From a bacterium (GTDB lineage: Bacteria; Myxococcota_A; Bradymonadia; UBA7976; UBA1532): DNA of 64,000 nucleotides. Every line of letters starts with the position of its first letter. The first letter of the stretch is position 1. This document shows positions 44,267 through 52,580 of this stretch, one piece after another. Made by a program: the position numbers and the translations under genes. The notes beneath the pieces are model-generated. The model saw nothing but the letters and a program-made list of their open reading frames with translations. It did no database searches and had not been told where the DNA came from. The stretch is taken from assembly GCA_030426085.1 (NCBI GenBank), contig JAUHYW010000028.1, forward strand, positions 1-64,000, given 5' to 3'.

Positions 44267-46244
44267 GCAGCCGGATGCGGGCCTGACGGGCGTCGTACGA
44301 GCGGGACAGCGCGGCCCGGCGCGGCCCGTAGCCCTCGGGGGTGTAGCGCCCGCGGCGGCGGCTGTCGATGGCCTCCACCTTCACCCGCCCCGGCTCGGCG
44401 GTCAGCGTCAGGCGGGTGACGAAGGCGTCGCTCTCGGCGGTGAAGGTCTGCGGCCCCTCGGCGAAGGTGTAGCCCTCGGGCAGAGTCAGCTCCAGCGTCT
44501 CGTGGAAGACATCGTTGGTCGGCAGCACCATCTCCCGGGTCCGCTTCCCGCGCTTGGGCACGCTGTAGCGCCCCGACCCGTGCATCAGCGTGAGCGGCAC
44601 GATCAGCTCGTCCCCGTCGACGGTGGCGTAGCCCGGCACCACGAAGCGCAGCGTGCGGGTGCAGCGCCCCGCCGCCCGATCGCAGGTCGGCGTCGGCGCC
44701 TCGAGCAGCCGCGCCCGCCGGTCGATCCGGGCCAGCCGATCCTCGGGCGCCTTCTCCGCCTCGTCCCCCGACCACCGGCGGATCTCGCGCGCGAACCACG
44801 CCGCCCGCATGCCTTCGTAGGTCTCTTCGAGCGTCACCGTGGCCGCCCCGTCGGCGTCGAGCTGCACCGCGAGGCGGTTGTGGATGCGATCGGGCGTCGC
44901 CGACTTGCCCCGGGCCACCACCCGCTTCGCCTTCACCTCGGGCCGGTCGAGCATCGCGTCGGTGTACTCGATGACGAACATCTGCGCGCCGTTGCTGTAG
45001 TCGGACAGCTCGCCCGGCGCGCAGTGCTCGCAGCCCGGATCGAGCCACATCGGCCCCGCGAGGCCCGGCTGATCGGGCAGGTAGAGCAGCATGTGATTCA
45101 GCGGCCAGGCGTCGGGGTAGTCGGGGTTGATCCGCCCGGTGGCCGGCCGCACCCCGAAGGCGTATTGCACCTCGAGCCCCGCGTCGCGCAGCAGCCGCCC
45201 CACGAGCACCGCCTTCTCGTACTGGTTGGCCGCCTGCTCGGCGAGCACCCGGGACAGCGGCTCGACCGCGCCGAAGAAGCTGCTGGTGAGCCCGTCGAAG
45301 GCCGCCTTCTCCCGGGCGACCGACAGGGCGGCCTTCACCCGACACATCGTCTGCATGATGCCTTCGGGGCAGTCGGGCAGCGGGGGCGGGTCGTAGCCTT
45401 CGTAGAGCGTGTTCGGGTCGCCGTAGAGCCGCCGGGCCCGCCAGTAGAGGATGTCGCCCCAGGTGCGGCTGACCGAGCGGCGCCACGACTTGAACACGTA
45501 GGCCTTGACCTTGAAGAGCAGCCGGGGCCAGGCATCGTCATTCGGGGCCCACTTCTCGTCGGGCGGCGGCCCGATGTCGGACGACGTCCACGTCAGGTGG
45601 CGCAGCGCCCCGTCCTCGACCTTGCGCACCTTGTCCCGGGTGTTGGTGATCCGCACCGAGTAGCGCACGATCGAGTTGACCGTGATCCGCATCCGGGCCT
45701 CGACGATGGGCAGGCCGGGCATGGCGGTCAGCCGGCGATAGTCATCCGAGAACCAGTCGATGGGATAGTCCGACTCGATGGACCAGGTGTACTCGATGGC
45801 CCCGCCCACCTCGGCCCCGGGGATCGAGGCGACGAAGACCCGGGCCACGTCCTCCTCGTCCTCCTTGACCGCCGCGCTCTTCAGCGCCGACGCGTCGATG
45901 CTGCGCACGACCCCGTCGGGCGAGATGCTGCGGGCCTTGAAGTCCCCGATCTCCCGGTTCTTGCCCAGGGTGATGCGCAGATCGGCCAGATCGAGCGCGT
46001 CGGGGCTGCGCAGGCGGATGATGCGGTGCACCCGCCACTCGGCGTACGAGGTGTCGTGGCTCGAGATGTCGATCAGCTCGGTGTCGGCGAGCACGATGAC
46101 CGCCTTGGCGTCGGGCCAGCGGTCGTCGTCGGCGGGGGTGGCCGTCGCCGGCCCCCAGCGGACCTCGACGTGCGGGCGGCAGCCGAGCGCCGCCCCGGCG
46201 AGCGCGAAGCCGAGTAGCAGCATGCGGGCGGCCGCGCGGCTCAT
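44253..46244 (-). CDS. DUF3857-type lipoprotein with inactive transglutaminase core
   Basis: 663 residues. Signal peptide with lipobox ALGC. A DUF3857-like N-terminal beta domain is followed by a transglutaminase-like core and a C-terminal beta domain. In the core the block that should read G-D-C-K-D-x-A is ANQYEKAVLVGRLLRDAGLEV: the catalytic Cys is replaced by Gln. The His (PLNHMLLYL) and Asp (MWLDPG) remain. It is therefore probably a binding protein or pseudo-enzyme. The start overlaps the stop of the active paralogue gene (ATGA), so the two are made together. Confidence 0.82.
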   Translation of the reverse strand: MSRAAARMLLLGFALAGAALGCRPHVEVRWGPATATPADDDRWPDAKAVIVLADTELIDISSHDTSYAEWRVHRIIRLRSPDALDLADLRITLGKNREIGDFKARSISPDGVVRSIDASALKSAAVKEDEEDVARVFVASIPGAEVGGAIEYTWSIESDYPIDWFSDDYRRLTAMPGLPIVEARMRITVNSIVRYSVRITNTRDKVRKVEDGALRHLTWTSSDIGPPPDEKWAPNDDAWPRLLFKVKAYVFKSWRRSVSRTWGDILYWRARRLYGDPNTLYEGYDPPPLPDCPEGIMQTMCRVKAALSVAREKAAFDGLTSSFFGAVEPLSRVLAEQAANQYEKAVLVGRLLRDAGLEVQYAFGVRPATGRINPDYPDAWPLNHMLLYLPDQPGLAGPMWLDPGCEHCAPGELSDYSNGAQMFVIEYTDAMLDRPEVKAKRVVARGKSATPDRIHNRLAVQLDADGAATVTLEETYEGMRAAWFAREIRRWSGDEAEKAPEDRLARIDRRARLLEAPTPTCDRAAGRCTRTLRFVVPGYATVDGDELIVPLTLMHGSGRYSVPKRGKRTREMVLPTNDVFHETLELTLPEGYTFAEGPQTFTAESDAFVTRLTLTAEPGRVKVEAIDSRRRGRYTPEGYGPRRAALSRSYDARQARIRLRRDR

Positions 46245-48286
46245 CGGTCGCCCTCCAGACGCGCCGTCGGCCGACCGACCGGAGCCTTCGGCGTCGGACT
46301 CCGAGGCGCCGCCGGCGGGGGTTCGGCCGGGCTCTCGGGCACCCCCGGCGTCACCGGCCGCAGGACCACCGCCCGGGCGTCGGCCCGCAGGATCGCGTCC
46401 GCGAAGGCCCGGTAGGCCTCGACCTGATCGGCGCCGATCCACGGCTGGGTCCAGGTGAGCTGCCGGTCGAGCTCGACGCCGCCCTCGGCCTGCCGCCAGA
46501 CGAGCCGATAAGTGGCGAACGGCGCCTCGATCTCGACCGGCGCTGGCAGCTCGCCCGGGCGGCGCTCGGGCGGCAGGGCCAGCGCGACCCGGTGGTGCCG
46601 CACCCGGGGCACGCCGAGCAGGATCGGCCGGGTGCGCGGCCCGGCCTCGATGCGGCGCACGCCGGGCGAGAAGAAGGTGTCGGGGGTCAGGCTCCACACC
46701 TGCCCCGCCGGCCCGAAGCGCTCGTCGCGGCGCACGGCGACCCGGGCTTCGAGCGGGACCCCGGCCGTCGTCGGCACGACGCCCGCCGTGCGCTCGATGG
46801 CGTTGACGATGATGTCGTGCACCCCGAGGCGATCGTCGAACTTCTTCCTTCGCTCTTTGCCCCGCTCGTTGAGCAGGTGGTGGCGCAGGGGGTGGGCCTT
46901 CGCCCCGACCGCGCTGACGTCGATGGCGCCCTTCGCCCAGCCGTCGGCGCCGACCGCGAGCCGCAGCGTGACCTCGAGCCGGTTCGCCTCGGGCGGGTCG
47001 ACCGGGACGCGCTCCACCGGATCGCCGTCGGCGCTCAGCGGCAGCACGTCGGCCCCCTGGAGCGCGAACGGGACCTCGCCGAAGGCGGTGCCGGTGTGCG
47101 TCGGATCGGCGAGCACCGAGCGATCGGGCAGATCGACGAAGACCACCTGATGGTTGGCGTTGCCGGCGATGGTGGGCAGGCCGTAGGGCCAGGGCCAGCC
47201 GCCGTGGGCCCAGACCGTCACCTGCCGGCTGGGGATGCCGGCGACGGCGAGCATCGTGCCCAGCAGCGACGCTTGATCTTTGCAGTCGCCGAAGCCCACA
47301 TCGAGGACCTCTTGCGAGGCGTGGGGGATCCAGCCGCCCATGCCGAGCTGCACCGACACGTAGCGCACCCGATCCCGCACATGCGCATACAGCCGGGCGG
47401 CGCGCGCGGCGGGATCGGCCTCCACATCGGCCAGGATCGCGTCGACCCGGGCCCGGATGGCGTCATCGGGCACCAGCCGGGGGGCCTGCATCGCGTGCAG
47501 GCGGGCCGAGATGGCGGCCGGCTCGGCGGGGCCGTCGGTCGTCTGACCCCCGATGATCCACCGGGTGAGCTGCACCGCGACCATCGGCGCCATCTGGAAC
47601 GGAGCCGGCGCGTGGCGCTCGCGGACCAGCGCGGGGGTCCCTTCGCGGCGCCACACCAGCGTCCGGGCCCCGGTGGGCGCGGCCTCGAGCGCAGGCGCCC
47701 ACTCGATGTCGCGCCCCGCCTCGCGGGCCAGATGGCGGACGTCCCAGCCCGGCGGCAGGTGCACCGTCAGGCGGCCCTCGACCAGCGGGTGCCAGCCGGC
47801 GAAGACCTGCCGCGGGCTCCACAGCCGCATGTCGCGGTAGCGCACGGTCGAGACCGTCTCGACGACGGCGCCCGGCGAGAGCTGGGGGCGGTGGGCGAGG
47901 TAGCGCGAGTCGGAGAAGAGGGTGATGCCGCCGAAGGCCGGCAGATCGAGGGCGTCGCCCCGGTCGAAGGTCGACTCTTCGCCGTCGGGTGCGATGACCC
48001 GGCCTCGGAAGTCCACCAGATCGCGCAGCCCGGCCTGATAGCCGACGCCGACCTGCACGTCCTCGATGCCGCGCGGCGTGCGATACCAGATCCGACGGCG
48101 CTCGGTCACCTCGGCGACGGGCTCATCGGCGACCGCGGTGAAGCGCACGGTCACGTCGTCGAGCAGGACGACCCGGTCGGCGCCGCCCCACTCGCCTTCG
48201 GGCAGCGAGTCGCGATCGAACGCGGGCCACGACGCGCCGCAGCCCGCTGCCAGCCCGGCCAGCAATACGGAGAGGAGGTGTCTCAT
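46241..48286 (-). CDS. DUF3857 transglutaminase-like lipoprotein, active-site intact
   Basis: 681 residues. Lipobox AAGC, DUF3857 beta domain (about 30-250), then a transglutaminase core with Cys335 in VGFGDCKDQASLL, His in NANHQVVFVDL and Asp in LADPTHTG, and a C-terminal DUF3858-like region. Enzymes of this fold act as peptidases or cross-linkers in the periplasm; the substrate is unknown. The C-terminus is Pro-rich. No Shine-Dalgarno is seen and a TAnnnT box lies 6 bases upstream of the ATG. The downstream overlapping gene is a Cys-less paralogue. Confidence 0.88.
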   Translation of the reverse strand: MRHLLSVLLAGLAAGCGASWPAFDRDSLPEGEWGGADRVVLLDDVTVRFTAVADEPVAEVTERRRIWYRTPRGIEDVQVGVGYQAGLRDLVDFRGRVIAPDGEESTFDRGDALDLPAFGGITLFSDSRYLAHRPQLSPGAVVETVSTVRYRDMRLWSPRQVFAGWHPLVEGRLTVHLPPGWDVRHLAREAGRDIEWAPALEAAPTGARTLVWRREGTPALVRERHAPAPFQMAPMVAVQLTRWIIGGQTTDGPAEPAAISARLHAMQAPRLVPDDAIRARVDAILADVEADPAARAARLYAHVRDRVRYVSVQLGMGGWIPHASQEVLDVGFGDCKDQASLLGTMLAVAGIPSRQVTVWAHGGWPWPYGLPTIAGNANHQVVFVDLPDRSVLADPTHTGTAFGEVPFALQGADVLPLSADGDPVERVPVDPPEANRLEVTLRLAVGADGWAKGAIDVSAVGAKAHPLRHHLLNERGKERRKKFDDRLGVHDIIVNAIERTAGVVPTTAGVPLEARVAVRRDERFGPAGQVWSLTPDTFFSPGVRRIEAGPRTRPILLGVPRVRHHRVALALPPERRPGELPAPVEIEAPFATYRLVWRQAEGGVELDRQLTWTQPWIGADQVEAYRAFADAILRADARAVVLRPVTPGVPESPAEPPPAAPRSPTPKAPVGRPTARLEGDR

Positions 48287-48292
48287 ACAGAC

Positions 48293-48321
48293 AGCGTATA
48301 GCGTCGGGACGCGGCGGCCAA
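48293..48321 (-). promoter_or_regulatory. Putative leaderless promoter TTGGCC-17-TACGCT
   Basis: Minus strand: TTGGCC (48321-48316), a 17-base spacer, then TACGCT (48298-48293), ending 6 bases before the ATG at 48286. No ribosome binding site precedes the gene. Confidence 0.5.
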
Positions 48322-48480
48322 CCGCAATCTGATCCCTGCCCGGGAGCGTCTGTCACATGCTTCGGTATTCGCTATGCGATGCCACCCGGACGATGGCGTG
48401 AAGCCGATCGGGGGCGGGCGCCGATCGGCGCGCCCACCCCCGCTGGGCGCAGGCCTTCAGGGCGCGTCGGTGGAGCGGCC

Positions 48481-49725
48481 TCAGCGGCAGGTGATGCCGT
48501 CGAAGGCGGGGGCCGCCTTGCGATCGAGGATCTGCCCCAGGCGGCGGGCGACGGCCTGATCGGCCATGGCCCAGTTGGGGCCGCCGCCGTGGGCGATCTC
48601 GGGCATGCCGCTGAACTGGAAGACCGGCTTGCCGTGCAGGGCGTCGACCAGCTCGAGGTCGAAGCCCACGTAGCGCCACAGGACGCCGACCTCCTGGTGA
48701 TCGCGGCTGTTGATGGTGAGGTGGGCGTCGACGATCGGCCCGCTCGCGGGGCCCATCGACGGCACCGTCGGATCCCACTCGACGAAGCCGCAGCCCCGGG
48801 CGGCGAGCAGCCGGCCGACCTCGCCGACGACCGCCTTGCGCAGCGCGGGGCTGGCCCGGCCTTTCACCGCGAGGCGGATGACCATGTCGCTGCGGGCGGC
48901 GGTCGCCCGGCGGGCCAGATCGAGGGTCTCCGGATCGGGGCGGACGTCGACCGGCCGATCCAGCACCCGCAGGATGCCCGCCTTGCGCTGCATCTCGGCC
49001 AGGATGTGCACCGGCGAGAAGCGGGTCTGCATCAGGACGGCGGCGTCCCGCATCGCGATGGCCCGGTCGATGGTCGGGGCGAGGGTGTCGAGCGTGCGCC
49101 GATCGGCGGCGAGCTCGTCGGCGTAGACCGCCGCCGCCTTCCGCTTGTCGAGAGCGGCCCGGGCGGTGAAGCCCCCCTCGCCCCGCACGACACCCACCGT
49201 CTCGATCAGCTCGGCGTGATCGAACGCGCTGGTCGTCTTGATGCGGATGCTGGCTTCGCTCTCGTTGCGCCCGTCGCCGTACTGCGCCTCGAACGAGCGG
49301 GTCTCGGACTCGAGCCGGGCCGAGATCTGCTCGCTGACGACCCGCTGCGCGTTGCGCACCGCCTCGTGCTGGGTCGACCCGAAGGCGTCGCCCCAGACGG
49401 CGTCGCCCGGGGGCGGGGGCAGCGCGGTCTCTTCGGTGAAGGCGGCTTCGGCCCGGCGGACCGGCGGGGGTCCGGGCATCTCGGCCGGGCGGCGGGCCGG
49501 CGGGGGGGCGGACGTCGGCTGGTCGATCTCGCGGTCGGCCCGGTCGGTGCGGGCCCGGAGGTCGTCGGCGCTGCGGCGGTCGAGGGTGTCGGGGGCGGCG
49601 CCGCAGGCGGCGAGCAGCGCGGCGGCGAGGGCCGGCGCCAGGACCCGGGACAAGGCGCGGGAGAGGGTGAAGAGCGGGCGCGGCTGGCCCGCGGGCGGGG
49701 GGCTTCCGGGTTTCGGGGTGTTCAT
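48481..49725 (-). CDS. LPP20-like lipoprotein
   Basis: 414 residues. Signal peptide with lipobox LLAAC, a Pro-rich tether to about residue 100, then an LPP20-type domain (WGDAFGSTQHEAVRNAQRVV, EQISARLESETRSF) with the expected alternation of an amphipathic helix and strands, and a second alpha/beta domain (about 280-410) I do not recognise. LPP20-type proteins are outer-membrane lipoproteins of largely unknown function. No clear Shine-Dalgarno is seen at the ATG. It follows the M3 peptidase gene by 66 bases on the same strand and ends 194 bases before the transglutaminase pair; that gap holds nothing else I can identify apart from the promoter. Confidence 0.7.
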   Translation of the reverse strand: MNTPKPGSPPPAGQPRPLFTLSRALSRVLAPALAAALLAACGAAPDTLDRRSADDLRARTDRADREIDQPTSAPPPARRPAEMPGPPPVRRAEAAFTEETALPPPPGDAVWGDAFGSTQHEAVRNAQRVVSEQISARLESETRSFEAQYGDGRNESEASIRIKTTSAFDHAELIETVGVVRGEGGFTARAALDKRKAAAVYADELAADRRTLDTLAPTIDRAIAMRDAAVLMQTRFSPVHILAEMQRKAGILRVLDRPVDVRPDPETLDLARRATAARSDMVIRLAVKGRASPALRKAVVGEVGRLLAARGCGFVEWDPTVPSMGPASGPIVDAHLTINSRDHQEVGVLWRYVGFDLELVDALHGKPVFQFSGMPEIAHGGGPNWAMADQAVARRLGQILDRKAAPAFDGITCR

Positions 49726-49791
49726 GGCGGCTCGCGACGCAAGGGGCGGGGCGAAATTCTGCCCGATCGTGAATATCCGCGAAAGGGCGGC

Positions 49792-51570
49792 TCAGCCGGC
49801 GACCAGCCCCTCGAACGCCTTCAGATCGGCCTCGGCGCCGGTCAGCGCGTCGCGCCAGAAGCGGCGCTGGTGCAGATCGACCCCCAGCGCGTCGGCGGCG
49901 ACGGCCTCGGCGGTGCCGCTGCCGGTGGCCCGCAGCAGCTCGACATAGGTCGGGTGGAACGCCTGGGGGCCGACCGCCCGGGACCGGGCCAGCACGCCCT
50001 GCCCGAACAGATAACCGAAGGTATACGGGAAGTTGTAGAACCGACGACCGGCGATGTAGAAGTGCAGCTTCTCGGCCCAGAACCAGGGGTGGGTCGCGGC
50101 CGGGTCGAGGGCGTCACCGAAGATCTCGAGCTGCGTCTCGCGCATCAGCGCGCACAGCCGCTCCACCGAGACCTCGCCTCGGGCCCGCTCGGCGTAGAAC
50201 GCCCGCTCGAAAGCCAGCCGCACCGGGATGTCGAGCAGGTAGACCACCACCTGGCCCAGCCGGGCGTCGAGCACCCGCAGCCGCTGGTCGCGGTCGGCGT
50301 CGGGATCGGCGAGCTGGGCGTCGCTGACCAGCGTCTCGGCGACGATGGAGGCCGTCTCGGCCAGGGTCATCGGGTACTGCCGGGTCCAGACCCGCATGCC
50401 GCGCATGACGTGGTTGTGAAAGGCGTGCCCCAGCTCGTGGGCCAGGGTGCGGATGTCGGCCGCGGCCCCGGTGAAGCTCATGAAGACCCGCGAGCCGCCT
50501 TCGAGGTAGGAGCGGGTGCAGAAGGCGCCGGGGCGCTTGCCGACGCGGGGCTCGGCCTCGATGCGGCCGGCGTCGAACATCATGCGGGCGAACGCGGCCA
50601 GATCGGGGTGGTGCCGCTCGAACGCGCCGACGACCAGATCGCGGGCCTCGGGCCAGGGCACCGGCTCGGCGGCGCCGAGGGGCGATCGCAGGTCGGACCA
50701 GCCGAGGCGCTCGCGGCCGAGCAGCTTCGCCTTGAGCCGCAGGAAGCGGCGGGCGATCCCGGCCTTCTCGGCGACGACGGCCATCATCGCGTCGAGGGTC
50801 TCGCGGTCGATCGCCGCGCCGAACAGCGCCTCGTCCAGCGGATCGTCCAGCCCCCGAGCGGCGTCGAGCGTCAGCCGGGCCCCGGCGATGCCGTTGAGCG
50901 CCGCGGCGAAGGTCGGCCCGCGGGAGGCCAACGCCGCGCTCGCGTTGCCCAGGGCCGCCGCCCGGGTCGCCGGGTCGGGATCCTGCAACCGGCCCCGCAG
51001 CCACGCCAGCGGGATCGGCTCGCCGCTCAACTCGAAGCGCAGCCCGCCGGTCACCCGGCTGTACAGCCGGGACCACGCCGAGATCCCGTCGACGCTCAGC
51101 GCGGCCGCCAGCCGCTCCTGGGCCGGCGTCATCGAGCGCCGGGCCCGCTGCCGCCAGCGGCTCAGGTGGTGGCGGGCGTCGGCCAGCTCGGGGCGGGCGC
51201 ACAGCGCTTCGAAGTCGGCCGCGGGCGCGGCGCCGAGGGCGTCGATGATCCGGGCCTCGGTCCCCTCCCCCGCCGCCGCGATGCGCTCGATGCGGGCCTG
51301 GGCCGCGCTGGCCCGGGCGTCGTCGGTGTCGGTCGCGGCCCGGGCCCCGGCGTAGACCCGGGCGTGCTGCAACCGCAGCAGCGTGGCCTCGAGGTCGGTC
51401 AGCGCCGCGCTCCACCCATCGAGCCGGTCGGCGGTCAGCGGGCCGATGTCGGCGAAGCGCGCGTCGAGCGCGTCCAGCCGCTCGGCGCAGTCGTCGAGCC
51501 AGGCGTCGAAGGTGGATCCGAAGTCATCGAACCACTGCGTCAGATCCCATCGGGGGGGCGTGGGCGCCAT
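49792..51570 (-). CDS. M3B oligoendopeptidase F-like metallopeptidase
   Basis: 592 residues, the family length. The zinc motif HELGH (His378) is followed by AFHNH, and the downstream Glu lies in MTLAETASIVAETL, as in M3 peptidases. The substrate-binding Tyr/His block is WAEKLHFYIAGRRFYNFPYTFGYLFG. No signal peptide: a cytosolic enzyme degrading oligopeptides. GGAG is 6 bases before the ATG. It follows the FliG-C-like gene by 62 bases and may be the end of the M16-GNAT-FliG-C operon. Confidence 0.93.
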   Translation of the reverse strand: MAPTPPRWDLTQWFDDFGSTFDAWLDDCAERLDALDARFADIGPLTADRLDGWSAALTDLEATLLRLQHARVYAGARAATDTDDARASAAQARIERIAAAGEGTEARIIDALGAAPAADFEALCARPELADARHHLSRWRQRARRSMTPAQERLAAALSVDGISAWSRLYSRVTGGLRFELSGEPIPLAWLRGRLQDPDPATRAAALGNASAALASRGPTFAAALNGIAGARLTLDAARGLDDPLDEALFGAAIDRETLDAMMAVVAEKAGIARRFLRLKAKLLGRERLGWSDLRSPLGAAEPVPWPEARDLVVGAFERHHPDLAAFARMMFDAGRIEAEPRVGKRPGAFCTRSYLEGGSRVFMSFTGAAADIRTLAHELGHAFHNHVMRGMRVWTRQYPMTLAETASIVAETLVSDAQLADPDADRDQRLRVLDARLGQVVVYLLDIPVRLAFERAFYAERARGEVSVERLCALMRETQLEIFGDALDPAATHPWFWAEKLHFYIAGRRFYNFPYTFGYLFGQGVLARSRAVGPQAFHPTYVELLRATGSGTAEAVAADALGVDLHQRRFWRDALTGAEADLKAFEGLVAG

Positions 51571-51632
51571 GTATGTCTCCGTGCGGTGCGTGGATGGGTT
51601 CTGATGCAGGGGCGGGATCGGCGGTCGCGGGG

Positions 51633-52034
51633 TCAGTCACCCAGGGACAGCCGGCCCGCGTCCCGCAGGGCGATGGCCGCCCGGACGACGGCGCGCCGGG
51701 CCAGCTCGACGTCGCTGCGCCGCTGGGGGCCGAGCGCCGCCACGTCTTCGACGAGCCGCTGGCCGGCCCGCAGCGACAGGTTGGCCACGAAGCGCGCCAG
51801 GACGTCGTCGGCGCCGCGCAGCGCGAGCAGGGCCACCCGGCGGTCGACGGCGGCGATCAGGGCCCGCATGCCGCCGTCGTCGGCCCGGGCCAGATCGTCG
51901 AAGCCGAAGTGACGCTCGGCGATGCGCCGGGCGAGCTGGGGATCGCGCTGCTTCAGCCGGGCGATGAGCGCGTCCTGCTGGCTGGGGGTCATGCCGTCGA
52001 GCATCGTGATGAGCTGGGTGATCCGATCGGGCAT
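51633..52034 (-). CDS. Stand-alone FliG C-terminal-domain-like protein
   Basis: 133 residues. From about residue 43 the sequence follows the FliG C-terminal (rotor/torque) domain: HFGFDDLARADDGGMRALIA, LALRGADDVLARFVANLSLRA, LVEDVAALGPQRRSDVELAR, and a final helix ending in a short strand. In FliG these are the ARM-C/C-terminal helices that touch the stator; the Asp-Asp pair is kept but several charged positions are Gly or Ala. The N-terminal 40 residues are a short helical stretch rather than the FliG N and middle domains. No flagellar gene is seen. GGAGG lies 5 bases before the ATG. The function is unknown; a reused protein-protein module is likely. Confidence 0.75.
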   Translation of the reverse strand: MPDRITQLITMLDGMTPSQQDALIARLKQRDPQLARRIAERHFGFDDLARADDGGMRALIAAVDRRVALLALRGADDVLARFVANLSLRAGQRLVEDVAALGPQRRSDVELARRAVVRAAIALRDAGRLSLGD

Positions 52035-52055
52035 GGGGCCTCCGGGGCAGACGGG

Positions 52056-52580
52056 TCAGGCGCCGACGGTGAGGGTGTAGCGCAGCTCGCCGTCCTCGGC
52101 CGGGTCGGGGCCCTCGCCGGTGAAGCCCAGCCGGTCGAGCACCGCCGCCGAGCGGGGGTTGGCCGGCGCGACCCAGGCCACGATGCGCCGCGCGCCGAGC
52201 GATTCGATGGCATATGCGATGGCGCCCCGGGCGGCCTCGGTGGCGTAGCCCCGGCCCCAGAAGCGGGGGTCGAAGTGATAGCCCAGCTCCAGGCCGTCGG
52301 GGCGATGGTGGAAGCCACAGTCGCCGATGACGCCGCGCCCCGGCAGCTCGACGGCCCACAGGCAGACCCCATGGGCCGCCTGGGCCGCCAGCCCGGCCCG
52401 CAGCGCAGCCGGGATCCGCTCGACCGGGGTGGCGCCGGCGTAGCGCATGGTCTCGGCGTCGCTCCACACCCGGGCGATGGGCGCGACGTCGGCCGCGGTC
52501 CAGGTGCGCAGCACGAGGCGCGGGGTGCGGGTGATGATCCGGGCGTCGGTCGGCAGCCCGGGGTCGGGCGCCGGGGTCAC
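52056..52580 (-). CDS. GNAT-family N-acetyltransferase (RimJ/RimL-like)
   Basis: 174 residues with a GTG start that overlaps the M16 stop as GTGA. The fold begins TPRLVLRTWTAADVAPIARVW, with GDCGFHHRP, the acetyl-CoA loop RGYATEAARGAIAYA and the final strand-helix NPRSAAVLDRLGFTGEG. This is the Acetyltransf_3 (RimJ/L) pattern; substrate unknown. It is translationally coupled to the M16 peptidase and lies 21 bases upstream of the FliG-C-like gene. Confidence 0.9.
   Translation of the reverse strand: MTPAPDPGLPTDARIITRTPRLVLRTWTAADVAPIARVWSDAETMRYAGATPVERIPAALRAGLAAQAAHGVCLWAVELPGRGVIGDCGFHHRPDGLELGYHFDPRFWGRGYATEAARGAIAYAIESLGARRIVAWVAPANPRSAAVLDRLGFTGEGPDPAEDGELRYTLTVGA

Noticed and set aside
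51633-52034. A flagellar switch gene
   Set aside because: No other fli, flg or mot gene is in the window and the FliG N and middle domains are missing.
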